NCBI GenBank assembly: GCA_005223125.1
Contig: NJBH01000038.1
Coordinates: forward strand, 1 to 33,892
Length of the DNA stretch: 33,892 bases
Direction of reading: 5' to 3'
DNA from: Promethearchaeota archaeon Loki_b32
GTDB lineage: Archaea; Asgardarchaeota; Lokiarchaeia; Sigyniarchaeales; SOKP01
The notes under the pieces were generated by a model. That model was not told the origin of the DNA, searched no databases, and saw only the letters and a program-made list of their open reading frames with translations. Shown piece after piece: positions 16,831-24,676 of this stretch. The translations under genes were made by a program, and so were the position numbers. The first letter of the stretch is position 1. Each line of letters begins with the position of its first letter.

Positions 16831-17205
16831 ATGAAGGTTAATAAGATACCGATTAGACCTGATAAAATAGGAATAGATTTAGTATTGTGTCCAAAAACAA
16901 ACTTATATTTACAAGATTTATTTTGCCGTAGGTGTGCGTATTTTGAATTCGATAATGAAAAATATATTGAGTGTAGCTTTACTGGACATAGATATGGTAA
17001 GCCAGATCCCGTTAAAGATAGATTAATTAAGGATCTTTCTGATGCATTTATTAGAAAACTTCCAATAAAAGATAAAAAAAGTCCAATGACTAATTTTACA
17101 GAAAGGTTAAAAGAGCCTAAATCACCAAAAACTAAAGAAGAATTATTAATGGAAGACCTTTCTCAACATTTAAAAAAAAAGGCTAAGAATCTCCATAATA
17201 ATTAA
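16831..17205 (+). CDS. Small zinc-binding hypothetical protein
   Basis: 124 residues. Cys residues at LVLCPKTNLYLQDLFCRRC and YIECSFTGH can form one zinc site. The second half is a Lys-rich helical tail ending KKKAKNLHNN. Family unknown. GTGA lies four bases before the ATG. It sits alone between decayed genes; the 300 bases after it (17206-17502) show no gene. Confidence 0.55.
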   Translation: MKVNKIPIRPDKIGIDLVLCPKTNLYLQDLFCRRCAYFEFDNEKYIECSFTGHRYGKPDPVKDRLIKDLSDAFIRKLPIKDKKSPMTNFTERLKEPKSPKTKEELLMEDLSQHLKKKAKNLHNN

Positions 17206-17502
17206 AGGAAAGACCAGATATTTAACATTTGTAAGATTAAGAATTTTTGCACTTATTGAAGTTGAAAAAATCATGTCCGAAGGATTGAGTTTGTTACATC
17301 TTTAACTATTGTAAAGAGCTTTATGTATAGTAGGTACTCTTAAGTATTGAACTCGTTAAAAATTCAAAAATCTGTTCAACATTTTCTTTGATAAATAATC
17401 CTTTTAGGTGATACATCTTTATCCCTCAATAAGTTGAGCAGTTCATTTGTTTATGACGGAAAAAAATCGAATAATATAGAAATAAAATTAAATAAAAAAA
17501 AT

Positions 17503-18405
17503 TTAACGTGTTTTCCTATATAAAATGAAAATAACACTGATTAAACTAATTAGACCTAAGAAAAGCAATGGATAACTATGTATCACAGATTCACCATCAC
17601 CAACTTCATCTGTTTCATGGGTTATCCAAATGTTATTACCTGAGTTCCAGGTTTTTAAAATTACTGTCCCTTCTAATGCAACTAATTCAAAACTCAGATT
17701 TGGCCACGTTGCTAGTGTATAATCTTTTCCATCTCCAAAGAACCATGAAATCGCCCATCCTGTATCGTATCCTATAATCCAACCCACCTGGAAATTAATG
17801 TTATAATTAAAATTTGTAAGCTCAAGTGAAAGTGAATCGCCGTAACTTAAATCGGGAATTTCTAAATTGATATTAAAGTTCTTAGTTGCTGAATCCCAAT
17901 TTAAATTATTTATTGAATTTCCTAATTTGATATCTCCCAACATATAGCCAGTAATTATTGGATTAATTTTAAAGTATATGTCATCAAAGAATATATCTAT
18001 TAACCAACCTAATGATGGGAATGCCCATTTAAGAATTTCATCGATGTGGAGAGTGATATTACAGTTTAACATTTCACCAAGTATCTGAGGTGTAATAGCT
18101 GTCTCAATAGATAGCATTCCATCAAGTATATCCCATGAGAATAATGATGTTTCACCGAATTTCAATACATCACATAATAATTGAACAACAGGGTCTGAGA
18201 AATCAATTACAATTCTATTTTCAAAAATTGTTTCAAAATGGTACTCAGAGAAGAATATTTTGTAGTCAGCTGAAATATTAAAAAAATAATCTATGGTAAG
18301 AACAGCTGCAGAGAGATCTATAATGGTTCCCAGCAAACCATTTAGATTATCTCCGGGTATTAAGGTGTCGGGAAGATCAATGCTCGTTTTTAGAGGAATT
18401 TCCAA
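17503..18405 (-). CDS. C-terminally anchored surface protein, probably 5' truncated
   Basis: 300 residues from a TTG at 18405, rich in Ile/Asp/Asn/Trp strands, with a C-terminal membrane helix (YPLLFLGLISLISVIFILY) and an RKTR tail. This layout is that of an extracellular beta-rich protein held by its C-terminus. No signal peptide is present at this start. The frame continues upstream with clearly coding sequence (GSIEAEGGLIKVERNVEITL) to about 18480 and then meets a plus-strand HTH fragment and a stop at 18514-18516. The secretion signal is therefore lost or lies in an unrecognised start. I infer a gene cut by recombination. No family recognised. Confidence 0.5.
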   Translation of the reverse strand: MEIPLKTSIDLPDTLIPGDNLNGLLGTIIDLSAAVLTIDYFFNISADYKIFFSEYHFETIFENRIVIDFSDPVVQLLCDVLKFGETSLFSWDILDGMLSIETAITPQILGEMLNCNITLHIDEILKWAFPSLGWLIDIFFDDIYFKINPIITGYMLGDIKLGNSINNLNWDSATKNFNINLEIPDLSYGDSLSLELTNFNYNINFQVGWIIGYDTGWAISWFFGDGKDYTLATWPNLSFELVALEGTVILKTWNSGNNIWITHETDEVGDGESVIHSYPLLFLGLISLISVIFILYRKTR

Positions 18406-18462
18406 AGTTATTTCAACATTTCTCTCAACTTTTATAAGTCCTCCTTCTGCTTCGATACTACC

Positions 18463-18633
18463 TTGAATATAAGATATAAATATGCTACTGAATTGTATAA
18501 GAATGGCTATTCTTCAAAGCAAATTGCCGAAATGCTAGGGATTCAAGAACAAACCCTAAAGCATTACATCCAAGAAAAGCAAATCGTTCAAATCCAAGAT
18601 ACGAGAGAAATCCCTAATTTAGTTCTAATTTAA
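18463..18633 (+). pseudogene. Helix-turn-helix fragment (transposase- or recombinase-like)
   Basis: The plus strand from a TTG at 18463 to TAA 18631-18633 encodes about 56 residues with a textbook helix-turn-helix: ATELYKNGYSSKQIAEMLG then IQEQTLKHYIQEK. Such units head many transposases, resolvases and small regulators. Here it has no further domain and overlaps the broken 5' end of the minus-strand surface-protein gene, so it looks like a fragment left at a recombination junction. It might alternatively be a free-standing mini-regulator. T-rich sequence follows the stop. Confidence 0.45.
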
Positions 18634-18850
18634 ATTCTTTTTTTTATTACTTTTTATTAAAATTTTTTATTTTTTTCAATTATTTTTATGAATGCTAAGA
18701 TTATAAGTAATCTTCGTTTTTCGGCAATTTTATGTCGCTAATTAATCGATCTTTTTGTCAATATTTAACTATTTACTAAATCAGAAAATTATTACCGTGT
18801 AATGATATTTCTGAGAGAGGTCATTGGAAGTAAATTGGAAAAATCAAAGA

Positions 18851-18960
18851 TTTTATCGGTTTAATTACTTTTGATTCTCTTTTTTTCGCTTTTTCTACAA
18901 AAATTAGTTAAAATTGATCATTTTGGACATCAAAGTAAAGATTTAAATTTTTTGTCGTTA
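18851..18960 (+). repeat. Promoter/leader repeat, copy A
   Basis: The stretch 18870-18960, from TTTGATTCTCT through CTACAAAAATTAGTTAAAA to AGATTTAAATTTTTTGTCG, recurs at 21061-21150 with only scattered differences. It ends about 90 bases before the ATA-start gene at 19052. It contains the TATA-like TTTAAATT. The flanking 18634-18850 and 18961-19039 hold nothing else recognisable. Confidence 0.75.
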
Positions 18961-19051
18961 AAATAAGGATATATGAGATAAGATCAAATTCAGAAATATA
19001 CTATTTATTTTATTTCATATTTGAAAAGATTCAATAATAAGGTGTTAAAAA

Positions 19052-19222
19052 ATATCTCAAGAAAAAAATCGTTTAAAAGTAAAAGTTAAAGATATTGAAA
19101 TAGAAATTGAGGGAACTGAATCGTTCATTAATGATAAAATTAAGGAAAGTAAAGCGATTGCTGTTCTCTTAACGGGCTTTTCAAAAGACTTATCCCAAAA
19201 ACAGCAAGAAGACAATAAATAA
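19052..19222 (+). CDS. 56-residue acidic protein with ATA start
   Basis: The frame ending at TAA 19220-19222 encodes NRLKVKVKDIEIEIEGTESF then INDKIKESKAIAVLLTGF. It resembles the VxDIEIEIEG-EEFV motif that opens or ends several archaeal proteins of unknown role. The frame has a stop at 19046 and no ATG, GTG or TTG near the start. ATA at 19052 is seven bases after AGGTG (19040-19044) and gives SQEKNRLKV after the first residue. The GTG at 19042 is in another frame that ends after 15 codons. Either AUA is the start or one base was gained in the A7 run at 19062-19068. It lies just downstream of the copy A leader repeat. Confidence 0.5.
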   Translation: MSQEKNRLKVKVKDIEIEIEGTESFINDKIKESKAIAVLLTGFSKDLSQKQQEDNK

Positions 19223-19269
19223 TCCTCTTTTTACTTTTTCTTTTTTACTTAACTAAGAAAAAGGAAGTA

Positions 19270-19428
19270 TTGGAAGTAAAAAGAAATATATTGATTGCAA
19301 AAGGATTAAAATATTTTGGGTTCGTTATGATTAATAATGGAGATTGGAAGTTCGATTTTAACAAAAGAGAACATATTAAAACCATAGAAAGTTTCATTCT
19401 GGAGGTTTATTTTATTAAATCAAACTAA
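19270..19428 (+). CDS. Possible 52-residue hypothetical protein
   Basis: TTG at 19270, shortly after AAGGAAG, opens 52 codons with coding-like composition (LIAKGLKYFGFVMINNGDWK, KTIESFILEVYFIKSN). It lies 48 bases after the preceding small gene on the same strand. No family is recognised. It may instead be the tail of a lost gene. Confidence 0.35.
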   Translation: MEVKRNILIAKGLKYFGFVMINNGDWKFDFNKREHIKTIESFILEVYFIKSN

Positions 19429-19564
19429 AACTTCACATTTTATTTTTTTTTATAATATCCAAGATTTTCTTTCAATTCAACATTAATAGTACTTTGGTAT
19501 AATGTTATACTAAATTTAAATTAAAGATTTTTCCTTTTATTAAAATAAAGATAGATATTAAATT

Positions 19565-20692
19565 TTGGCTAGATTAAAAATGAAATACTCTCATAAAACT
19601 ACTCATAGTTTTACTTCACCTATAGAATTTTGGAGATCAATTGAAAACTTATTTTTATCTTTTCCGTTTCGGAAAGATGGTAATATTTTTAAATCTCGAG
19701 ATGAATTAATAAAATATTATGAGATGAAAACACAAGAGGTTTTCGATATAGATGATGAGGGCCTGGATATTTATGGAAATAACTTTCGAAAAGAATTTTT
19801 TAAAAAATGGAATCGCGATATACTTTTAAGTGACATTCCAAAATCTAAGAAAAAGTTAATTTCTCCAGGGAATATTATCATAAAGACCAATCATTTAGGT
19901 AAAATAATTAAATTTTTATCAACAAATGTTTCTAATTCAGAGACAGTATTTAAATTCCAACATTTTATTGAAAGTATGTATCAATATCTTAGAGATATTT
20001 ATGAATTAGATCCAGATAATGATATAATAAGAAGTTATGGGTTGAGCAATAAAAATGCCTTTAATTATGAGCAAAACAAAGAAAGATTATTTGGATCTAA
20101 ATATTATGGTGGCCTATTAAAAACGGAAGAATTTAAAGACTACTTTAATTCTGCTTGTAGAAAATATACGGTCCCTTTTGTAATGTTTATACAAAAAAGG
20201 GAATGTTATGTTATTCATACTACGGATATTTTTGTTGAAAAAATAATACAAAATATTCCATTGTTTTTGAATCAATGGGATTTAAAACAAGCTAATAATT
20301 ATTTTATAAAAGCTTATAATGAGAGAGATAAAGGAAATTATCCCGAATCTCTAAATAATATTCGGAAGGGAATGGAAGAAATTAGAAATTATATTTTTAG
20401 TCGTTATTCAATAAAGCCAACAATATCATTAGGAAATGATTTAAGAAATTTATTCGAAAAGTACTGTAAAAAAGTGTTTGATTTCTCTAAGATACCTGAA
20501 AGTGATATTAATAAAGTAGACAATATTGTTTCTAAATTAAAAGAAAGTGTATCATTAGTGGTTAAAATTACTAATATTGGTTCTCACTCATCTTCAGTTC
20601 CAAGTTTAATCGAAGAAAATACTTCATTATTTTTATTAGGATTAGTTGCATCCATATTTCCATATATTTTTTACTTATTGAAATCAGATTAA
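19565..20692 (+). CDS. HEPN/Abi-like helical protein
   Basis: 375 residues. The N-terminal two-thirds (about 1-240) is unknown, with Trp/Phe-rich helices and a FVMFIQKRECYVIHTTDIFV strand pair. The C-terminal third looks like a HEPN/abortive-infection helical bundle: NERDKGNYPESLNNIRKGME, LRNLFEKYCKKVF, then ITNIGSHSSSVPS and LFLLGLVASIFPYIFYLL. The SH pair resembles the RNxxSH end of HEPN domains, but the Arg of the R-x4-6-H motif is Lys here, so RNase activity is doubtful. TTG at 19565 or ATG at 19580 may start it; neither has a Shine-Dalgarno sequence. It could be a phage-defence protein. Confidence 0.5.
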   Translation: MARLKMKYSHKTTHSFTSPIEFWRSIENLFLSFPFRKDGNIFKSRDELIKYYEMKTQEVFDIDDEGLDIYGNNFRKEFFKKWNRDILLSDIPKSKKKLISPGNIIIKTNHLGKIIKFLSTNVSNSETVFKFQHFIESMYQYLRDIYELDPDNDIIRSYGLSNKNAFNYEQNKERLFGSKYYGGLLKTEEFKDYFNSACRKYTVPFVMFIQKRECYVIHTTDIFVEKIIQNIPLFLNQWDLKQANNYFIKAYNERDKGNYPESLNNIRKGMEEIRNYIFSRYSIKPTISLGNDLRNLFEKYCKKVFDFSKIPESDINKVDNIVSKLKESVSLVVKITNIGSHSSSVPSLIEENTSLFLLGLVASIFPYIFYLLKSD

Positions 20693-20794
20693 CAAAAAAT
20701 ATAGAGGGCAAATGCCATCTGCACACTAATTTTGTCGGTATGATAAGAATGAATAATATTAAAATATTAAAAAAGACATAAATGAGGAATAAAA

Positions 20795-21013
20795 ATGATT
20801 TTTCAAGAGACTATTTCTAAAGAGACTATTTTTACAATTTCATGGCTAAGTGTAATTATTATAATAGTCATTATTTATGTAATAGCAATAGCTTTAGCTG
20901 TATGGGTTTACAACGATGCTAAGAAAAGAGATATGAATGCTGCAGTGTGGTTATTAATTGTGTTATTAACTAGCTTTATCGGATGTATTATATATTTGAT
21001 AGTTAGAGAATAG
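20795..21013 (+). CDS. Small two-helix membrane protein (PLDc_N-like)
   Basis: 72 residues with two membrane helices (about 15-37 and 50-69) around the loop AVWVYNDAKKRDMNAAVW. The VYNDAKKRxMNAxxW loop followed by a GxIIYLIVR end is typical of the short PLDc_N-like membrane domains found alone or attached to other proteins. No enzymatic role is known. GAGGA lies six bases before the ATG. A TTTTGTCGGT motif at 20725-20735 precedes it, as it does the two leader repeats. Confidence 0.6.
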   Translation: MIFQETISKETIFTISWLSVIIIIVIIYVIAIALAVWVYNDAKKRDMNAAVWLLIVLLTSFIGCIIYLIVRE

Positions 21014-21024
21014 AATCATTTGAA

Positions 21025-21150
21025 GTAAAGTAGATTTAAATTTTTTGTCGGTTAGGATCATTTGATTCTCTCTTTTTTCCCTTTTTCTACAAAAATTAGT
21101 TAAAATTGATTATTTTCGACATTGAAATAAAGATTTAAATTTTGTCGGTA
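21025..21150 (+). repeat. Promoter/leader repeat, copy B
   Basis: 21061-21150 matches copy A (18870-18960), including the shared block CTACAAAAATTAGTTAAAA. It is bracketed by two copies of the tail motif AGATTTAAATTTTTTGTCGG (21032-21051, and 21131-21149 shortened by two T). It ends about 90 bases before the ATA start of the GTPase, the same distance as copy A to the gene at 19052. Confidence 0.75.
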
Positions 21151-21241
21151 AGATTATTATATAGAAGAGTTTATAGAAAGATCTATAAGAATAATATTTT
21201 AGCTGAATTACTGAATGCACTCAAAACAAAAGGTGTAAGAA

Positions 21242-21769
21242 ATAAGCAAGGAATTAATCTTAAAAATTTGTCTTTTTGGAGATAGAAATGTTGGAAAAAC
21301 TTCATTAACCCAAGCAGGTATTCAAAAAAAGGAAGTAAAGCCACCTGTATGCATAGATCTTGCGATTAAAAATTTAACAATAAAATCTTCTAAAATAATA
21401 CTTCAAATTTGGAATCTTAGAAGTGACCCTCAGTTTCAATTTATTTTCCCCATTTTTATGAGGGGCGTATCAGGAGGTATTTTTATGTATGATATCACTA
21501 ATTATTCCAGTTTAAGGAATATAGAAGATTGGTTAACATTATTCAAAGACAATTTATCTAATGATAAAAAGAAAATTCCTCTATTAATGGTTGGTGGAAA
21601 GTTAGACCTCCATAAAGAAAGAGTAATATCCAGAAAATACGCTAAGAAAATCTCAAAAAAATATAAAATCGTTAAATACTTCGAATGTTCCTCTAAAACT
21701 GGAGAAAATGTTGATAAGATTTTTGAATTTTTAACGAGATCAATACTGAAAGTTGAAAGTTATTCTTAG
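21242..21769 (+). CDS. Ras-like small GTPase (Asgard type), ATA start, degenerate switches
   Basis: 175 residues from ATA at 21242, six bases after AGGTG (21231-21235), giving SKELILKICLFGD as in Asgard Ras-family proteins. G1 is GDRNVGKTS (13-21), G4 is GGKLD (118-122, the Asgard variant of NKxD) and G5 is CSSKTG (149-154). A GTG/ATG/TTG search of the frame back to the stop at 21236 finds none before the Met at 21458, which would delete the P-loop. Switch I lacks the conserved Thr, and G3 DxxG is Asn58-Leu-Arg-Ser, so normal GTP hydrolysis is unlikely. It may be a nucleotide-binding decoy, a scaffold or an early pseudogene. Asgard genomes hold many such GTPases. Confidence 0.75.
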   Translation: MSKELILKICLFGDRNVGKTSLTQAGIQKKEVKPPVCIDLAIKNLTIKSSKIILQIWNLRSDPQFQFIFPIFMRGVSGGIFMYDITNYSSLRNIEDWLTLFKDNLSNDKKKIPLLMVGGKLDLHKERVISRKYAKKISKKYKIVKYFECSSKTGENVDKIFEFLTRSILKVESYS

Positions 21770-21881
21770 TTATTGTAAATGTTTAAACAGTATTAATACC
21801 TACTAATTCGAATTAGATCCTATTTTTCCTTTTTCATAATTTTGACTTTCGTATAATATTACAAAGATACAAAGGGTTTTT

Positions 21882-21911
21882 CGTACCACGTTAACAGGAT
21901 TTCGTGATACG
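21882..21911. repeat. Short inverted repeat in the gap after the GTPase
   Basis: CGTACCACG (21882-21890) and CGTGATACG (21903-21911) are complementary at eight of nine positions around a twelve-base spacer. It could be a regulator site for the gene starting at 22047. The rest of 21770-22046 is AT-rich with no ORF. Confidence 0.3.
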
Positions 21912-22046
21912 GTATTTTGGGTGAATTTGATTTATTTTGAAGTTTTTAAATTCTCTTTTTAAGATAATTTTATAGGCATTTCTTAACAATTGTATTGAAG
22001 TCATGAATAAATAAGAATATAAATTAAGTTGAAATACTATTTAATT

Positions 22047-23072
22047 ATGACAAAAATGGAAGAAAAATCCATAAATGAAGAAAGAAATGATGAAGTAGAG
22101 AAAAATCAATTTTTTAAGTCTTTTGATGAAATTTTTGAAACTTTTTTTAAAATTCTTGATTTTAATGAACTAGATGTAAATCGCTTCTTAAGTTTTAAAG
22201 ATTCTAAAAGTAAATATGGGTTTTATATAATGATCAGGATACTAACAATTATACTAGAGTATTCTCTTCCAATGTTTCCAATAATTATTGGTATAGTTTA
22301 TCCTTCATTGTTCGGAAATTCGGGTTTAACTACACTTATCATAAGTGTTATTATAATTTTTCCTGTAAGTATTAGTATCTTTTTTATACGAAAATTTTTT
22401 GACAAAAAATATGATTATAGTATGGCAATTTTTCGTAAAGAGAAGAAGAAAATGAATAAATATTGTAAGCAATTAAATTTAATAATACATAATCGGTATG
22501 TAATAGAAGAGTTAGGTGAAAAAAATTACACTAATAATTATAAAAATAAAATTAAAAGAATTAATAACAGAGTAGACTATTTTTCTCAGTTATTTAAACC
22601 TTTGAATCATTATATTATTCAATTTGGATTAATTTCTATGAATCTTCCATTGGTACGAGTGAGTGGTGGAGAACCAACTATTTTTAAAGAACATTTACTC
22701 ACCTTATTAGTATTAATTCCAGAACGTATTACTTTCATTCTCGAAACTAATGGTATTTTACTTGATAAAGAATATGTTAAAGAATTGAGTAAATTCGAAA
22801 ATATATATGTTAGAGTTTCTTTAAAAGGCGTTGATGAGGAGACATTTGAAAAAATTACAGGAGCAGAGGGTAAATTCTTTCTAAATCAATTACATACCTT
22901 AGAACTTCTTAAAAAATATGGAATTAGGCATAGAACGGCAATTCTTTATGATCTATTTACAGATAGTCAAATCCGAAATTTAGACATTCCAAATATAGAA
23001 TATGAGACTCTAATAAGATACCCTTTTGTTCTAAATAATTTAAATAAAAGAGGAATTAGCATCATAAGATAA
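22047..23072 (+). CDS. Chimera: membrane protein fused to the C-terminal half of a radical SAM domain
   Basis: 341 residues from the ATG at 22047 (a TTG at 22029 is six codons earlier). The first 200 residues are a membrane protein with an acidic head, two helix pairs (about 60-115) and a basic helical segment. At about 22650 it switches to radical-SAM sequence: LVRVSGGEPTIFKEHL, ITFILETNGILL, IYVRVSLKGVDEETFEKITG, TLELLKKYGIRHR. The SGGEP and ETNG motifs bind S-adenosylmethionine, but the N-terminal CxxxCxxC cluster loop is missing and no Cys triad appears anywhere. I infer an in-frame fusion by deletion, without radical-SAM activity. It could be a deliberate binding domain but decay is more likely. 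Confidence 0.6.
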   Translation: MTKMEEKSINEERNDEVEKNQFFKSFDEIFETFFKILDFNELDVNRFLSFKDSKSKYGFYIMIRILTIILEYSLPMFPIIIGIVYPSLFGNSGLTTLIISVIIIFPVSISIFFIRKFFDKKYDYSMAIFRKEKKKMNKYCKQLNLIIHNRYVIEELGEKNYTNNYKNKIKRINNRVDYFSQLFKPLNHYIIQFGLISMNLPLVRVSGGEPTIFKEHLLTLLVLIPERITFILETNGILLDKEYVKELSKFENIYVRVSLKGVDEETFEKITGAEGKFFLNQLHTLELLKKYGIRHRTAILYDLFTDSQIRNLDIPNIEYETLIRYPFVLNNLNKRGISIIR

Positions 23073-23410
23073 TTTTAGTATTTTGAATACACCTATTGGA
23101 AAATCAATATTTCCAATAATCTCTCATCTTTTAGCATATTGAAAGATTCCCATAGCTATCCACCTATTTAAATCTTTACAAATTGAAAATTCTGTAATCC
23201 CACACTGTTTTTTACACGATGTTTTTATTATGGTTCTTAAGTACTAATGCATAATATGGTTAAGGTCTTATTTTATGGGTTAGATATGGTGAATTTGAAC
23301 CCATGTGATCCGCAATCAAATCTATCCCATATTTAATGGCGTTATAAAGGTAGAATAATCCTTAACATTGATACAATCTTAGAATACATTGAAATATCTG
23401 ATGATGAAAA
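23073..23410. other. Intergenic gap, nothing recognisable
   Basis: AT-rich sequence between convergent genes. I looked for tRNA cloverleaf, ORFs and repeats. A short GGTT-like and GAACCC stretch near 23277-23305 does not fold as a tRNA. Confidence 0.4.
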
Positions 23411-23653
23411 TTAAGGGATTTTTTTATCCTTAAATAAATCAGATTTTTCAACTTCTTGAATCAAGTATGGAAACCCGCTAAAAGATTCAGTCAAGTAAGT
23501 CATTACTTTATGATAGTTCATTTTTTTATGTAAGCTCCCATTTTCTAAAAGGGTAAAAATATATGATACAAAATTAGTTTGTAAGGTATTAAACTTAGTT
23601 TTAAATTGTCCTATAATTCTAAAGATTATCGCTTCCTCTAAGAATCCATTCAT
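23411..23653 (-). CDS. Hypothetical helical protein
   Basis: 80 residues, mainly alpha-helical with mixed charges (FRIIGQFKTKFNTLQTNFVS, YHKVMTYLTESFSGFPYLIQ). No family recognised. GAG lies directly before the ATG. The composition is coding-like but the size is small, so it may be a fragment. It precedes two other small minus-strand genes. Confidence 0.4.
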   Translation of the reverse strand: MNGFLEEAIIFRIIGQFKTKFNTLQTNFVSYIFTLLENGSLHKKMNYHKVMTYLTESFSGFPYLIQEVEKSDLFKDKKIP

Positions 23654-23733
23654 CTCTTTTGGAAATTCATAAGATTATAGATGATAGAGAATCATAAATT
23701 AAAGATATAATTATTGTGGAAAATCTATGCATA

Positions 23734-24270
23734 TTATCTGTGGAGATAACAATATTTAGAGTGATGTCGTACTTTATTTTGACATCTAGTTCCGTCAATC
23801 TTAATATGTCTACACAATGGTGCATTTCTTTTTAGTTCAGTTAGATACAAAAATAGACCAACCTCTTTTGATATAATATTATTATATTCAATTATTAGGT
23901 CTTTTCCCTTTTGATAAATGATGTCCGTGGATATTCCTCTATCTTCAGAAATCTTTTCAATATTATCTTCATTTATCATTGCTTTAATGTCAATTCCAGG
24001 TTTCTCAACGAGATTATCATTCTCATACTTAACAGTCTCAATTTTACAATATTTCACTCCATTTTCACTACTTTTAAGCTCTACGTCATTTTTATTGATC
24101 TCATGAAGGATGACATCTTGAACAAATTCAATAGTATCCATCTTCCATCCCAAAAAGAATTTTGGGGGAATTCTCAGTCTTTTCTTCAATAAAAAATTCC
24201 AAATCCTACTTAGTATATGGCGAATAAAATTTAATCTATCTCGTTTTATTTTCTCACTTATTCTAGTCAT
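23734..24270 (-). CDS. Hypothetical protein with C-terminal zinc tail
   Basis: 178 residues: a basic N-terminus (KIKRDRLNFIRHILSRIWNF), a mixed middle, and a C-terminal metal site CRHIKIDGTRCQNKVRHHSK followed by YCYLHR, that is C-x8-C-x8-C-x2-H. The pattern DGTxCxxxxxxxxxYCxxH occurs at the ends of many small phage- or plasmid-associated proteins of unknown role. No enzymatic domain is visible. Stands on the minus strand with small unknown genes on both sides. Confidence 0.6.
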   Translation of the reverse strand: MTRISEKIKRDRLNFIRHILSRIWNFLLKKRLRIPPKFFLGWKMDTIEFVQDVILHEINKNDVELKSSENGVKYCKIETVKYENDNLVEKPGIDIKAMINEDNIEKISEDRGISTDIIYQKGKDLIIEYNNIISKEVGLFLYLTELKRNAPLCRHIKIDGTRCQNKVRHHSKYCYLHR

Positions 24271-24427
24271 CTCAGGTATTGTAATAACTTAATAGAACTA
24301 AAGGGAGATGAGAGCCCTAAATTTTCGTTAACTTAGAAGTTAAGCTTATTGAAAAAGAATTCTTGATTTTTCCTTCTTTATTAGAAAACTATTTTTGTTC
24401 TAAACTCATTATTACCATAGAAATTTT

Positions 24428-24676
24428 TTATTTTATGTATTTAGTTAAGAATTCTCTAACTTTCTTTAGTAAGATATCTCGAGCTTCTAGATTGTTATAC
24501 TCTTCAGTATTTAACATTTGCTCTTGTTTCGCTATTTGTTGTAATCCTAACTTTGAAAACACATAGAATGTATTATTATAGAACCTATTAGAATCTGCTG
24601 CGGTTCTAATTTCATCAAAGATTTGTTGAACAAATTCCATTCGAGCTTGTTTTACCTCATTACTTAATGCGGTCAT
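24428..24676 (-). CDS. Hypothetical helical protein
   Basis: 82 residues predicted as three or four helices (VKQARMEFVQQIFDEIRTAA, LGLQQIAKQEQMLNTEEYNN). Coding-like composition but no family recognised. The ATG lacks a strong Shine-Dalgarno sequence. It could be a component of a small accessory unit with 23734-24270, from which it is 157 bases away. Confidence 0.45.
   Translation of the reverse strand: MTALSNEVKQARMEFVQQIFDEIRTAADSNRFYNNTFYVFSKLGLQQIAKQEQMLNTEEYNNLEARDILLKKVREFLTKYIK

Noticed and set aside
23270-23340. tRNA-like stretch containing GGTT and GAACCC
   Set aside because: No acceptor stem or anticodon arm could be paired.
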